Assembly: GCF_025420585.1 (NCBI RefSeq)
Contig: NZ_JAOEGB010000007.1
Span: forward strand, 62,001-126,000
Source: Planotetraspora sp. A-T 1434
Lineage (GTDB): Bacteria; Actinomycetota; Actinomycetes; Streptosporangiales; Streptosporangiaceae
DNA: 64,000 bases
Direction of reading: 5' to 3'
In this document: one piece after another, positions 8,513-16,822 of the stretch
How positions within the stretch are numbered: the first letter of the stretch is position 1
How the letters are laid out: each line of letters opens with the position of its first letter
Translations under genes and position numbers: made by a program
Notes under the pieces: model-generated
What the model saw: only the letters and a program-made list of their open reading frames with translations
Told to the model about the DNA's origin: nothing
Databases searched by the model: none

Positions 8513-8995
8513 ATGACGAAGGCCCAGACAACCACGATGGCCACCACCGCGAGCGCGCGGGAGGCCTACTGCTCGGTCGAGCAGCAGCTCAGCGTTCTCT
8601 TCCGGCGGGCCCGTGCGCTCTCCGCCGAGATGGGCCGCCGGGTCCATCCCGACCTGGAGCCCGGCGCGTACGGCCTGCTGATCCGGCTTGACGATGTGGG
8701 TCCGGCGCGGCCCAGCGACCTCGCGACCTATTTCGGCGTCGGCAAGGCCACCATCAGCCGCCAGCTCAAGGCGCTTGAGGAGCTCGGCCTGATCAGGCGT
8801 GAGCCAGACTCCCTCGATGGCCGCGCCCATCTGCTGGCCCTGACCGAGGAGGGGCGGCAGCGGCTCCACCGGGCCCGGGACGCGCGCCAGAAGGCGTTAC
8901 GTGAGCGGCTCGACACCTGGCCGGAGGACGAGGTGTGGCTGCTCGCGCGGATGCTCGCCCGGCTCAACGCCCTGACCGCGGACGACCTAATCTAG
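8513..8995 (+). CDS. MarR-family transcriptional regulator
   Basis: 160 residues with a winged helix-turn-helix: LEPGAYGLLIRLDDVGPARP, SDLATYFGVGKATISRQLKA (recognition helix), then wing residues EPDSLDGRAHLLALTEEG. The ATG follows GGAGG by 5 nt and lies 36 bp after the YceI gene, so it is the third gene of the MFS-YceI-MarR unit. MarR proteins bind palindromes as dimers and are released by hydrophobic ligands, which fits autoregulation through the paired palindromes near 5.15 kb. Its last 9 bp overlap the convergent split-barrel gene. Confidence 0.92.
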   Translation: MTKAQTTTMATTASAREAYCSVEQQLSVLFRRARALSAEMGRRVHPDLEPGAYGLLIRLDDVGPARPSDLATYFGVGKATISRQLKALEELGLIRREPDSLDGRAHLLALTEEGRQRLHRARDARQKALRERLDTWPEDEVWLLARMLARLNALTADDLI

Positions 8996-9367
8996 GACGA
9001 TCCGCACGCCGATGGTTCCCTGAGGGCCGCGCCGCAGCCTGCTCGTCCAGATCGTCAGCCGGCCGGCCAGGCCGTACTTGCCCATGACGAGCCGGCCCAC
9101 ATGGTAGATCCGCTCGTCGGGCAGCAGCTCCGCGCGACCTCTGACGGCCTCACCCCGCAGCCTGCCCCGGATGTCGCAGGGCGCGACGGTCACCTCGGGG
9201 TTGTTGCGGATCCGCTTGACCTTGCCGGAGTCGCGGACCGTCCAGACGACCAGGGCGTCACCGTCCCGCACCGCCCAGACGGGAGTGGCGACGGGCGTGC
9301 CGTCCCGTCGGAAGGTCACGACTGACACGTACTTCTCAGCGCCGAGCCGCTCAACCGGTGTTGTCAT
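8987..9367 (-). CDS. PPOX-class split-barrel protein, probably F420-dependent
   Basis: 126 residues matching the short actinobacterial flavin/deazaflavin split-barrel family: EKYVSVVTFRRDGTPVATPV, then WTVRDSGKVKRIRNNPEVTV, then GRLRGEAVRGRAELL. The KxxRIRxNPxVTxAPCD stretch is typical of members annotated as F420-dependent reductases; the cofactor is inferred. The gene starts 17 bp inside the 3' end of the P450 gene, so the two are probably co-transcribed from the cobN operon. Members reduce biliverdin, quinones or other conjugated substrates; this substrate is unknown. Confidence 0.85.
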   Translation of the reverse strand: MTTPVERLGAEKYVSVVTFRRDGTPVATPVWAVRDGDALVVWTVRDSGKVKRIRNNPEVTVAPCDIRGRLRGEAVRGRAELLPDERIYHVGRLVMGKYGLAGRLTIWTSRLRRGPQGTIGVRIVLD

Positions 9368-10592
9368 CGCCCGACTCTAGCCTGACCGGCAGCCGTGCGA
9401 GCCGCCAGGAGCCGGGCAGGAGCTGACGTTCCAGTTTGTCCGGCTCCACGGCCAGGGCCAGGCCGGGGAAGCGCCGGAGAAGCGCCTCGAAGGCCACCTC
9501 CGCCTCCTGCCGGGCCAGCGCCGCGCCCAGGCAGTAGTGGAGGCCCTGCCCGAATCCGACATGGGCCTCCGTCCGCTGACGGGTGAGGTCGAGCCGTCCG
9601 GGGTCGTCGAACTCGCGGGGGTCGTGGTTGGCGGCGACGAGCACGGCCATGACCGCCTCGCCCCGCCTGACCGGCATGCCGCCGATGTCGAGGTCCTCGG
9701 TCGCGTAACGCATCCGCGTCGCCTGAACGGGGCCGCACCAGCGCATGAGCTCGTGTACGGCTCTCGGCAGGAGGCCCGGCTCGCCGCGAAGCCGGGCGAG
9801 CTGGTCGGGATGCGTGAGGAGGGCGACGACGCCGTTGCCGATCAGATGCGCGGTCGTCTCGTGCCCGGCGAGGACGAGCGTCAGGACCATCGTGATCATC
9901 TCGGTGTCGCCGAGCCGGTCGCCGTCCTCGTCCTGGGCGCGGATCAGCCCGGTGAGCAGGTCGCCGGTGGGCTCGGCGCGACGCCGTACGATCAGCTCCT
10001 GGACGTGCGCGACCATCTCCCGCAGCGGCGCGGCGAAGGTCCCGGGTTCGAGCGACACGAGGGCTCTGCCCCACTCCCGCCACCGGGGACGGTCCTCCTC
10101 GGGGATGCCGACCAGCTCGCAGATGACCGTGATCGGCAAGGGATAGGCGAATCGCTCCATCAGATCGACCACGCCGTCCAGCCCGTCGAGCAGGCTCTCG
10201 GTGATTTCCTCCACGCGTGGCCGCAGCTCGGAGACCCGGCGGGCGGTGAACGCACGCGACACGAGCTTGCGCAGCCGGATGTGGTCGGCGCCGTCGACGT
10301 CGAGGACACCGTCCAGGACATACTTGGCGTATTCCGGAGGGATGCCACGCGCCCGGATCATCTGGTCGCGGAGGTCGCGCACGTCCATGCCGGGGACGCC
10401 GGCGGGGTTGTTGACGAAACGCGGGTCGCTCAGCACCACCTTGACGTCGTCGTATCGGGTGACGAGCCAGATCGGCGCATCGACGCCGGGGAACGTCGCG
10501 CGCGCCATCGGCGCCTGCTCCCGCAGCCGTGCGAATCCCCCGAACGGGTCGCCCATCAGTTCCGGGTCCATCAGATCGACCGATGCACTCAT
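9351..10592 (-). CDS. Cytochrome P450
   Basis: Soluble bacterial P450 of 413 residues. The I-helix oxygen-activation motif AGHETT, the K-helix ExxR (ELMR) and the heme loop FGQGLHYCLGAALARQEAEV with the Cys thiolate ligand are all present, so it should be active. It starts MSASVDLMDPELMGDPFGGF. The gene lies 17 bp downstream of cobN with no terminator visible, and its end overlaps the split-barrel gene, which places it in the riboswitch-controlled cobN transcript. Its substrate is unknown; the closest general type is the CYP107/105-like actinobacterial group. A longer open frame that reaches back into cobN is only an antisense-type frame shadow. Confidence 0.93.
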   Translation of the reverse strand: MSASVDLMDPELMGDPFGGFARLREQAPMARATFPGVDAPIWLVTRYDDVKVVLSDPRFVNNPAGVPGMDVRDLRDQMIRARGIPPEYAKYVLDGVLDVDGADHIRLRKLVSRAFTARRVSELRPRVEEITESLLDGLDGVVDLMERFAYPLPITVICELVGIPEEDRPRWREWGRALVSLEPGTFAAPLREMVAHVQELIVRRRAEPTGDLLTGLIRAQDEDGDRLGDTEMITMVLTLVLAGHETTAHLIGNGVVALLTHPDQLARLRGEPGLLPRAVHELMRWCGPVQATRMRYATEDLDIGGMPVRRGEAVMAVLVAANHDPREFDDPGRLDLTRQRTEAHVGFGQGLHYCLGAALARQEAEVAFEALLRRFPGLALAVEPDKLERQLLPGSWRLARLPVRLESGDDNTG

Positions 10593-10609
10593 GCCCCACC
10601 CCCATACGG

Positions 10610-13600
10610 CTATACCCAGGTATCGGTGCCGCCTTCGATGTCGCCTTCGACCTTGAGGTAGACCTCCCGCAGGTCCTGGAGGATGTCGGGGTCGGGGTGC
10701 GCCCACATGTTCCGGTCGGCCGCCTCCAGCAGGCGCTCGGCGATGCCGTGCAGGGCCCACGGGTTCGACTCGGTGAGGAACCGCTGGTTCTCCGGGTCCA
10801 GCACGTAGGTCGCGGCGAGCGTGTCGTACATCCAGTCGGCCACCACGCCTGTCGTCGCGTCGTATCCGAAGAGGTAGTCGACGGTGGCGGCCAGCTCGAA
10901 GGCGCCCTTGTACCCGTGCCGCCGCATCGCCGCGACCCATCGGGGGTTGACCACGCGGGCGCGGAAGATCCGGGCCGTCTCCTCCGACAGGGTCCGGGTG
11001 CGGACCGCGTCCGGCCGGGTGCTGTCGCCGATGTACGCCGCCGGAGCCTTGCCGGTGAGGGCGCGGACGGTGGCGATCATCCCGCCGTGGTACTGGAAGT
11101 AGTCGTCGGAGTCCGCGATGTCGTGCTCGCGCGTGTCGACGTTCTTCGCGGCCACCGCGATGCGCCGGTAGGCGGCCTCCATGTCCTGCCGGGACGGCGT
11201 GCCGTCCATGTCCCTGCCGTAGGCGAAACCGCCCCACACCGCGTAGACCTCGGCGAGGTCGGCGTCGTCGCGCCAGTTGCGGCTGTCGATCAGCGGGAGC
11301 AGGCCGGCGCCGTACGCCCCGGGGCGGGAGCCGAAGATCCGTGTGGTGGCCCGCCGCTCGTCCCCGTGGACGGCCCGGTCGGCCATGACGTGGGCCCGCA
11401 CGTAATTGAGCTCTTCGGGCTCGTCCAGGCCGGCGACCAGCCGTACGGCGTCGTCCAGCATGACCACCACGTGGGGGAACGCGTCGCGGAAGAAACCGCT
11501 GATCCGGACGACGACGTCCACGCGGGGACGGCCGAGCTCGGCCGCCGGGATCGGCGTGAGACCCGTGACCCGGCGGGACGCCTCGTCCCACTCGGGGCGG
11601 ACGCCGAGAAGCGCGAGGACCTCGGCCACGTCGTCCCCGGCGGTGCGCATCGCGCTGGTGCCCCAGATCGACAGCCCGACCGAGCGCGGCCAGTCGCCCG
11701 TGTCGGCCCGGTAGCGCTCCAGCAGCGACTCGGCCATCGCCTGCCCGGTCTCCCAGGCGAGGCGGCTCGGCACGGCCTTGGGGTCGACCGAGTAGAAGTT
11801 CCTGCCGGTGGGGAGCACGTTCACCAGGCCGCGCAGCGGCGACCCGCTGGGCCCCGCGGGAACGTAGCCGCCGTCGAGCGCGTGCAGCACCGCGTCGATC
11901 TCGCCGCTCGTCTTGGCCAGCCGCGGCACGATCTCGGTGGCGGCGAACGTCAGGATTTCCGAAACCCGGGACGGTACGGCCATCGCCTCGCAGACCTCCC
12001 CGGCCGCGGCCGGATCCCAGCCACGGGCTTCCATCCCTTCGACGAGCGCCGCCGCCACCGTCTCGGCCTGATCGGTGTCGACGCGCCCGGCGGTGCCGTC
12101 CTCGCTGAGGCCGAGCGCCTCACGCAGCCCAGGAAGCGCCTCGCTCCCCGCCCAGATCTGCCGGGCTCTGAGCATCGCGAGCACCAGGTCCACGCGCGCC
12201 TGCCCGGCCGGAGCCTCGCCGAGCACGTGCAGGCCGTCCCGGATCTGCACGTCCTTGACCTCGCACAGCCAGCCGTCGACGTGCAGCAGGAAGTCGTCGA
12301 ACTCCGCGTCGTGCGGCCGGTCGTCCAGGCCCAGGTCGTGGTCGAGCCGGGCGGCCTGGATCAGCGTCCAGATTTGGGCCCGGATGGCGGGCAGCTTGGC
12401 CGGGTCCATCGCGGCGATGGAGGCGTGCTCGTCGAGGAGCTGCTCCAGCCGGGCCATGTCCCCGTAGGTGTCGGCGCGCGCCATCGGCGGCACGAGGTGG
12501 TCCACAAGCGTGGCGTGCGCGCGCCGCTTGGCCTGGGTGCCCTCCCCCGGGTCGTTGACGAGGAACGGGTAGATCAGGGGCAGGTCGCCCAGCGCGGCGT
12601 CCGGCCCGCAGGACGCGGACATCCCGGCGGACTTGCCGGGCAGCCACTCCAGGTTGCCGTGCTTGCCGACGTGGACCACCGCGTGCGCGCCGAACCCGTC
12701 GGCGAGCCAGCGGTAGGCCGCCAGGTAGTGGTGGCTGGGCGGCAGGTCGGGGTCGTGGTAGATGGCGATGGGGTTCTCGCCGAACCCGCGCGGCGGCTGC
12801 ACCATCACCACGACGTTCCCGGCCCGCAGCGCCGCCAGCACGATTTCCCCGTCGGGGTCGCGGGACCGGTCGACGAACAGCTCGCCCGGCGGAGGGCCCC
12901 AGTGCCGCTCCATGTCCGCGCGCAGGTCCTCAGGCAGCGTGCCGTACCAGGCGCCGTAGCTCTCGGCGGAGATCCGTACCGGATTCCCGGAAAGCTGCTC
13001 CTCGGTGAGCCAGTCCTGGTCCTGGCCGCCCGCGGCGATGAGAGCGTGGATGAGCGCGTCGCCGTCCTGATCAGCCACGCCGGGCAGCTCCCCTATGTCG
13101 TAGCCCCGCTCGCGGAGGGCGGCCAGCAGGCGGACCACGCTCTTCGGCGTGTCGAGCCCGACCGCGTTGCCGATCCGCGCGTGCTTGGTGGGATAGGCCG
13201 ACAGCATGACCACGACGCGCCGGTCCGCCGGAGGCACGTGGCGCAGCGTGGCATGCCGTACGGCGATGCCGGCGACGCGGGCGGCGCGCTCCTGGTCGGC
13301 CACGTAGACCGTCAGCCCCTCCTCGTCGACCTCCTTGAAGGAGAACGGCACGGTGATGATCCGGCCGTCGAACTCCGGGATCGCCACCTGCGAGGCGGCG
13401 TCGAGAGGCGACAGCCCGTCGTCGCTGGCCGCCCACGTCTCCCGGTCGCCGGTGAGGCACAGGCCCTGCAGGATCGGAATGTCGAGCCGGGCCAGCGCCC
13501 CCACGTCCCACGCCTCGTCGTCCCCGCCCGCCGACGCCGTCGCGGGACGGCTGCCGCCGGCCGCGAGCACGGTGACGATCAGCGCGTCCGCACGGCCGAG

Positions 13601-14209
13601 CACGTCGAGCAGCTCCGGCTCGGCGGTGCGGAGGGAGGCGCAGTAGACCGGCAGGGGGCGGCCGCCCGCGTTCTCGATCGCGGCGCACAGCGACTCGACG
13701 AAGCCGGTGTTCCCGGCCACGTGATGAGCGCGGTAGTAAAGGACCCCCACGACCGGGCCGTCGCCGGTCGAGTCGCGTTCGAGGACGCCCCAGCTCGGCA
13801 GCGGAGCCGGAGGGGCGAACCCGTGCCCGGTGAGCAGCACCGTGTCGGACAGGAAGCGATGCAGCTCGGCCAGGTTGTCCGGGCCGCCGTGGGCGAGATA
13901 CGCGTGGGCCTCGGCGCACACGCCGCCGGGGACGGTGGACAGCTCCATCAGCTCGGCGTCGGGGGCCTGCTCGCCGCCGAGCACGATGACGGGACGGGGA
14001 CCCGCCAACAGGGCGTCCAGGCCCTCCTCCCAGACCCGGCGCCCGCCGAGCAACCGGACCACCACGAGCTCGACGCCGTCGAGCAGGGGCGGAAGGTCGG
14101 CGACGGCGAGCCGGGCGGGGTTGCCCAGCCGGTACGGCGCACCGCTCGCGCGTGCACTGAGAAGGTCGGTGTCCGAGGTGGACAGCAGCAGGATGGGCAG
14201 CTCGCGCAC
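10610..14209 (-). CDS. cobN: Cobaltochelatase subunit CobN
   Basis: Large subunit of the ATP-dependent cobaltochelatase that inserts Co2+ into hydrogenobyrinic acid a,c-diamide; about 1199 residues. N-terminal ILLLSTSDTDLLSARASG is typical of actinobacterial CobN, and family blocks such as HVGKHGNLEWLPGKSAGMSA and DSDDYFQYHGGMIATVRALT are present. I chose the GTG at 14209 (GAGGA 8 nt upstream) over the in-frame GTG at 14224. A cobalamin riboswitch precedes it. The ATPase partner is probably the I/D fusion at 28.9-31.0 kb, which replaces CobS/CobT. Confidence 0.95.
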   Translation of the reverse strand: MRELPILLLSTSDTDLLSARASGAPYRLGNPARLAVADLPPLLDGVELVVVRLLGGRRVWEEGLDALLAGPRPVIVLGGEQAPDAELMELSTVPGGVCAEAHAYLAHGGPDNLAELHRFLSDTVLLTGHGFAPPAPLPSWGVLERDSTGDGPVVGVLYYRAHHVAGNTGFVESLCAAIENAGGRPLPVYCASLRTAEPELLDVLGRADALIVTVLAAGGSRPATASAGGDDEAWDVGALARLDIPILQGLCLTGDRETWAASDDGLSPLDAASQVAIPEFDGRIITVPFSFKEVDEEGLTVYVADQERAARVAGIAVRHATLRHVPPADRRVVVMLSAYPTKHARIGNAVGLDTPKSVVRLLAALRERGYDIGELPGVADQDGDALIHALIAAGGQDQDWLTEEQLSGNPVRISAESYGAWYGTLPEDLRADMERHWGPPPGELFVDRSRDPDGEIVLAALRAGNVVVMVQPPRGFGENPIAIYHDPDLPPSHHYLAAYRWLADGFGAHAVVHVGKHGNLEWLPGKSAGMSASCGPDAALGDLPLIYPFLVNDPGEGTQAKRRAHATLVDHLVPPMARADTYGDMARLEQLLDEHASIAAMDPAKLPAIRAQIWTLIQAARLDHDLGLDDRPHDAEFDDFLLHVDGWLCEVKDVQIRDGLHVLGEAPAGQARVDLVLAMLRARQIWAGSEALPGLREALGLSEDGTAGRVDTDQAETVAAALVEGMEARGWDPAAAGEVCEAMAVPSRVSEILTFAATEIVPRLAKTSGEIDAVLHALDGGYVPAGPSGSPLRGLVNVLPTGRNFYSVDPKAVPSRLAWETGQAMAESLLERYRADTGDWPRSVGLSIWGTSAMRTAGDDVAEVLALLGVRPEWDEASRRVTGLTPIPAAELGRPRVDVVVRISGFFRDAFPHVVVMLDDAVRLVAGLDEPEELNYVRAHVMADRAVHGDERRATTRIFGSRPGAYGAGLLPLIDSRNWRDDADLAEVYAVWGGFAYGRDMDGTPSRQDMEAAYRRIAVAAKNVDTREHDIADSDDYFQYHGGMIATVRALTGKAPAAYIGDSTRPDAVRTRTLSEETARIFRARVVNPRWVAAMRRHGYKGAFELAATVDYLFGYDATTGVVADWMYDTLAATYVLDPENQRFLTESNPWALHGIAERLLEAADRNMWAHPDPDILQDLREVYLKVEGDIEGGTDTWV

Positions 14210-14247
14210 GGCACATGTCCTCACTCGGGGTCCGCGCCCCGGGTCGT

Positions 14248-14362
14248 GGTCCAGAACGGCCAGGAGTGTTCTGGCTCCCGGACCTGGGCTGACGCCCTCG
14301 TCCGGTGACAGTGGCGGGACCGCGCCGGATTCGCACCGGCTTCCCTCCTCGTGCCGTCGCCC
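14248..14362 (-). ncRNA. Cobalamin riboswitch upstream of cobN
   Basis: On the minus strand the leader shows the conserved core GGGAAGCCGGTGCGAATCC, then GCGGTCCCGCCACTGT with the B12 box complement at 14309-14315, and GGGAGCCAGAAC further 3'. A 7-bp inverted repeat (CCAGAAC 14251-14257 / GTTCTGG 14268-14274) follows, close to the cobN start, and could be the expression-platform or kissing-loop element. Ligand binding should shut down cobN and the co-transcribed P450 and split-barrel genes. A CATAAT hexamer (14370-14365) upstream is a possible -10. Confidence 0.93.
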
Positions 14363-14393
14363 CCATTATGCGGGTTTGTTGCGTAAGCCGGAC

Positions 14394-14399
14394 TAACAT
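14394..14399 (+). promoter_or_regulatory. Candidate -10 of a leaderless cobG transcript
   Basis: TAACAT ends 7 nt before the GTG start of cobG, the spacing expected if transcription starts at the start codon itself. No Shine-Dalgarno sequence precedes the GTG and no clear -35 is seen. Confidence 0.35.
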
Positions 14400-14406
14400 C
14401 ATCGAC

Positions 14407-15696
14407 GTGGGTCTTACCGACGTTTCGGAACGATCCGGGCCAGACGCATGCCCGGGGGCGTTTCAGACGCATTCGGCCGCTGACGGCGCCGTCGCTCGGA
14501 TCCGCGTACCGGGCGGCATCCTCACCGCCCGGCAACTGCGCGAGCTCGGCCACACCGCCGCGTCCCTCGGCTCGGGCGTCATCGAGCTGACGTCCCGCGC
14601 CAACGTCCAGATCCGCGGCCTGCACGGCGAGGCGGAGCGGAGCTTAGCGACGCGGATGGCCGCCGCCGGGCTGCTCCCCTCGGCGACCCATGAACGCGTG
14701 CGGAACATCCTGGCCTCCCCAATGGCGGGGCTGGACGGTCAGGGCCTCATCGAGGTGGCCCCGCTGGTCCGCGAGCTCGATCTGGCCATCCGCTCCCGCC
14801 CGGTGCTCGCGGATCTGCCCGGCCGGTTCCTGTTCGCCGTGGACGACGGCAGAGGCGACGTGGCGGCCCTCGGCGCCGACATCGCCCTCCTCCCCCCCTC
14901 CTTCGTGCTGATCGCGGGCCAGGACAGCGGGCTGCGCGTCAGCCCGGAGGAAGCCGTACCCGTCATGGTGGCGGCGGCCGAGGCGTTCCTCGCCGAACGC
15001 GGGTCGGCCGACTCCAAGGCCTGGCGGATCGCTGAACTCCCCGATGGCCCCGCGAGGATCGCCGCCCGCCTCGGCGGCCACGCCGCCGCGTCACCCCTCC
15101 TCCAGCCGGGAGACGGAGGCGTCGCGACAGTCGCCGGAAAGCAGCTGGGAGCGCTGGCGCAGCCCGGCGGCTGGACCGCGCTGTCCGTCATGCCGCCGCT
15201 CGGCCGCCTGTCGGCCGCTCAGGCCCACGCCGTCGCCACCGCCGCCGACACAGGCGATGGGGAGATCCGCCTCACCCCGTGGCGCGGCGTCATCGTGCCC
15301 GGCTTGACGTGGGCCGACGCCGAGCTGTGGCTCCCCCGGCTGGCGGACGTCGGCCTCATCACCGACGCCTCCTCCCCGTGGACGGGAGTGACGGCCTGTA
15401 CGGGACGGCCCGGCTGCGCCAAGTCCCTGGCCGATGTCCAGGCCGACGCCATTCGAGCGATGGCGGGCGCCGGTGCCCGGGGCGCGGCGGAAGCTCTCCC
15501 GGTGCACTGGGCCGGTTGCGAACGCCGCTGCGGACGGCCGAGCGGGCCCGCCGTGCTCGTCGTCGCCACCGGCCACGGCTACCGGGTGGACGCCGGTGGG
15601 CGGAGCGTGTCATGCACGGGCATTGAGGAAACGGCTTCCGCGATCAGCACGACGCGCACGACAGCCGATGGGCCGGCGGGCACGACAGAGCCATGA
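14407..15696 (+). CDS. cobG: Precorrin-3B synthase CobG
   Basis: Oxygen-dependent monooxygenase of the aerobic cobalamin route that converts precorrin-3A to precorrin-3B before ring contraction; about 429 residues. It has nitrite/sulfite reductase-like half-domains (IELTSRANVQIRGLHG at about residue 57) and the Fe4S4-siroheme-type cysteines CTGRPGC and CERRC near residues 340-380. I start at GTG 14407, where homology begins soon after; the frame is open to 14305 but that part overlaps the riboswitch. It diverges from cobN and converges on cbiD with 14 bp between stops. Confidence 0.9.
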   Translation: MGLTDVSERSGPDACPGAFQTHSAADGAVARIRVPGGILTARQLRELGHTAASLGSGVIELTSRANVQIRGLHGEAERSLATRMAAAGLLPSATHERVRNILASPMAGLDGQGLIEVAPLVRELDLAIRSRPVLADLPGRFLFAVDDGRGDVAALGADIALLPPSFVLIAGQDSGLRVSPEEAVPVMVAAAEAFLAERGSADSKAWRIAELPDGPARIAARLGGHAAASPLLQPGDGGVATVAGKQLGALAQPGGWTALSVMPPLGRLSAAQAHAVATAADTGDGEIRLTPWRGVIVPGLTWADAELWLPRLADVGLITDASSPWTGVTACTGRPGCAKSLADVQADAIRAMAGAGARGAAEALPVHWAGCERRCGRPSGPAVLVVATGHGYRVDAGGRSVSCTGIEETASAISTTRTTADGPAGTTEP

Positions 15697-15710
15697 GCCC
15701 CGCCCCACCC

Positions 15711-16787
15711 TCACCCGGCTCGGCCGACTATGATCCCCGCGCGGTCGATCACCACGACGTCGACGTCGACTGGGGCGCCGCGCAGGACCCCGAGGGCGGC
15801 GACCCTTGCCCGTTCCGCGACCAGGTCCCCCAGCGGCAGACCGGTCTCCTGGCAGAGCTGGAGCGCCTGCAGTGCCGTGTTGGCGTGCCTGACCCGATCG
15901 GCCAGGTCCTCGGCGCCGCCCGCCTTCCTCACCAGCGCGGCGAGCGCCTCCGTACTGACCTGCGAGCGGCCCGAATGCAGATCCAGGTGCCCGTCCGCGA
16001 GCTTGGAGAGCTTGCCGATGCCACCGGCGACCGTCAACCGGGGAATCGGGTGCCTGCGCAGGTATTTCAGCACGGCCCCGGCGAAGTCGCCCATGTCCAG
16101 GAGCGCGTCTTCGGGCAACCCGTAGAGCTCGGTGGCCACATTCTCCGACGTGCTGCCGGTGCACGCGGCGACGTGCCGATGCCCCGCCGCCCGCGCGACG
16201 TCGATCCCGCGCCGGATGCTGTCGATCCACGCCGAGCACGAGTACGGCACCACGATGCCGGTGGTGCCGAGGATGGAGAGCCCCCCGAGGATGCCCAATC
16301 GGGGATTCCAGGTGTGGCGCGCCAACTCCTCCCCGCCCTCCACGGAGATCTCCACGATGACGTCGCCGCTGCCGCCGTACAGTCCGGCGATCCGCTCGAC
16401 GTGCTCGCGCATCATCTGCCGGGGCACCGGGTTGATCGCCGGCTCGCCCACATCCAGCGGCAACCCCGGCTTCGTCACCGTCCCCACGCCCGGCCCGGCG
16501 CGGAACGTGACGCCGGTCCCCGGAGCGCCGTGCCGTACGGTCGCGGAGATCAGCGCGCCATGAGTCACATCGGGGTCGTCCCCGGCGTCCTTGACCACCC
16601 CGGCCCGCGAACCTCCGCCAGGGGTCAGCTCCTCCACGGCGAGCGCGAACGCCGGACACTGACCGCGTGGCAGCACGATCTCCACGGGATCGGGGAACGA
16701 CCCTGTGAGGAGTGCCGTGTACGCGGCCGTGGTGGCCGCCGTGGCACACGCGCCAGTGGTCCAGCCGTGCCGAAGACCGGTGCTCAT
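15711..16787 (-). CDS. cbiD: Cobalt-precorrin-5B (C1)-methyltransferase CbiD
   Basis: SAM-dependent C1 methylation and deacylation step of the corrin ring; 358 residues. The N-terminus LRHGWTTGACATAATTAAYT and the GVVKDAGDDPDVTHGALISA block are diagnostic of CbiD. In the classical aerobic route CobF performs C1 methylation, and CbiD is normally the anaerobic-route equivalent; here it sits beside oxygen-dependent cobG and no cobF is seen. It diverges from cobK across 35 bp. TACATC about 8 nt before its ATG could serve as a -10 for a leaderless start. Confidence 0.93.
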   Translation of the reverse strand: MSTGLRHGWTTGACATAATTAAYTALLTGSFPDPVEIVLPRGQCPAFALAVEELTPGGGSRAGVVKDAGDDPDVTHGALISATVRHGAPGTGVTFRAGPGVGTVTKPGLPLDVGEPAINPVPRQMMREHVERIAGLYGGSGDVIVEISVEGGEELARHTWNPRLGILGGLSILGTTGIVVPYSCSAWIDSIRRGIDVARAAGHRHVAACTGSTSENVATELYGLPEDALLDMGDFAGAVLKYLRRHPIPRLTVAGGIGKLSKLADGHLDLHSGRSQVSTEALAALVRKAGGAEDLADRVRHANTALQALQLCQETGLPLGDLVAERARVAALGVLRGAPVDVDVVVIDRAGIIVGRAG

Positions 16788-16822
16788 GCGTCAAGGATGT
16801 ACCAGTTTGGGCGGAGCCTCCC

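Noticed and set aside
9351-11591. An open frame that seems to fuse P450 to a 330-residue N-terminal extension
   Set aside because: The extension is an out-of-frame reading of the cobN 3' end; the P450 begins at the ATG at 10592.
10529-14308. A 1259-residue open frame antisense to cobN
   Set aside because: Codon pattern is the mirror of cobN; composition rich in Arg/Gly/Asp/Val/His without any domain. Long antisense frames are expected at this G+C content.
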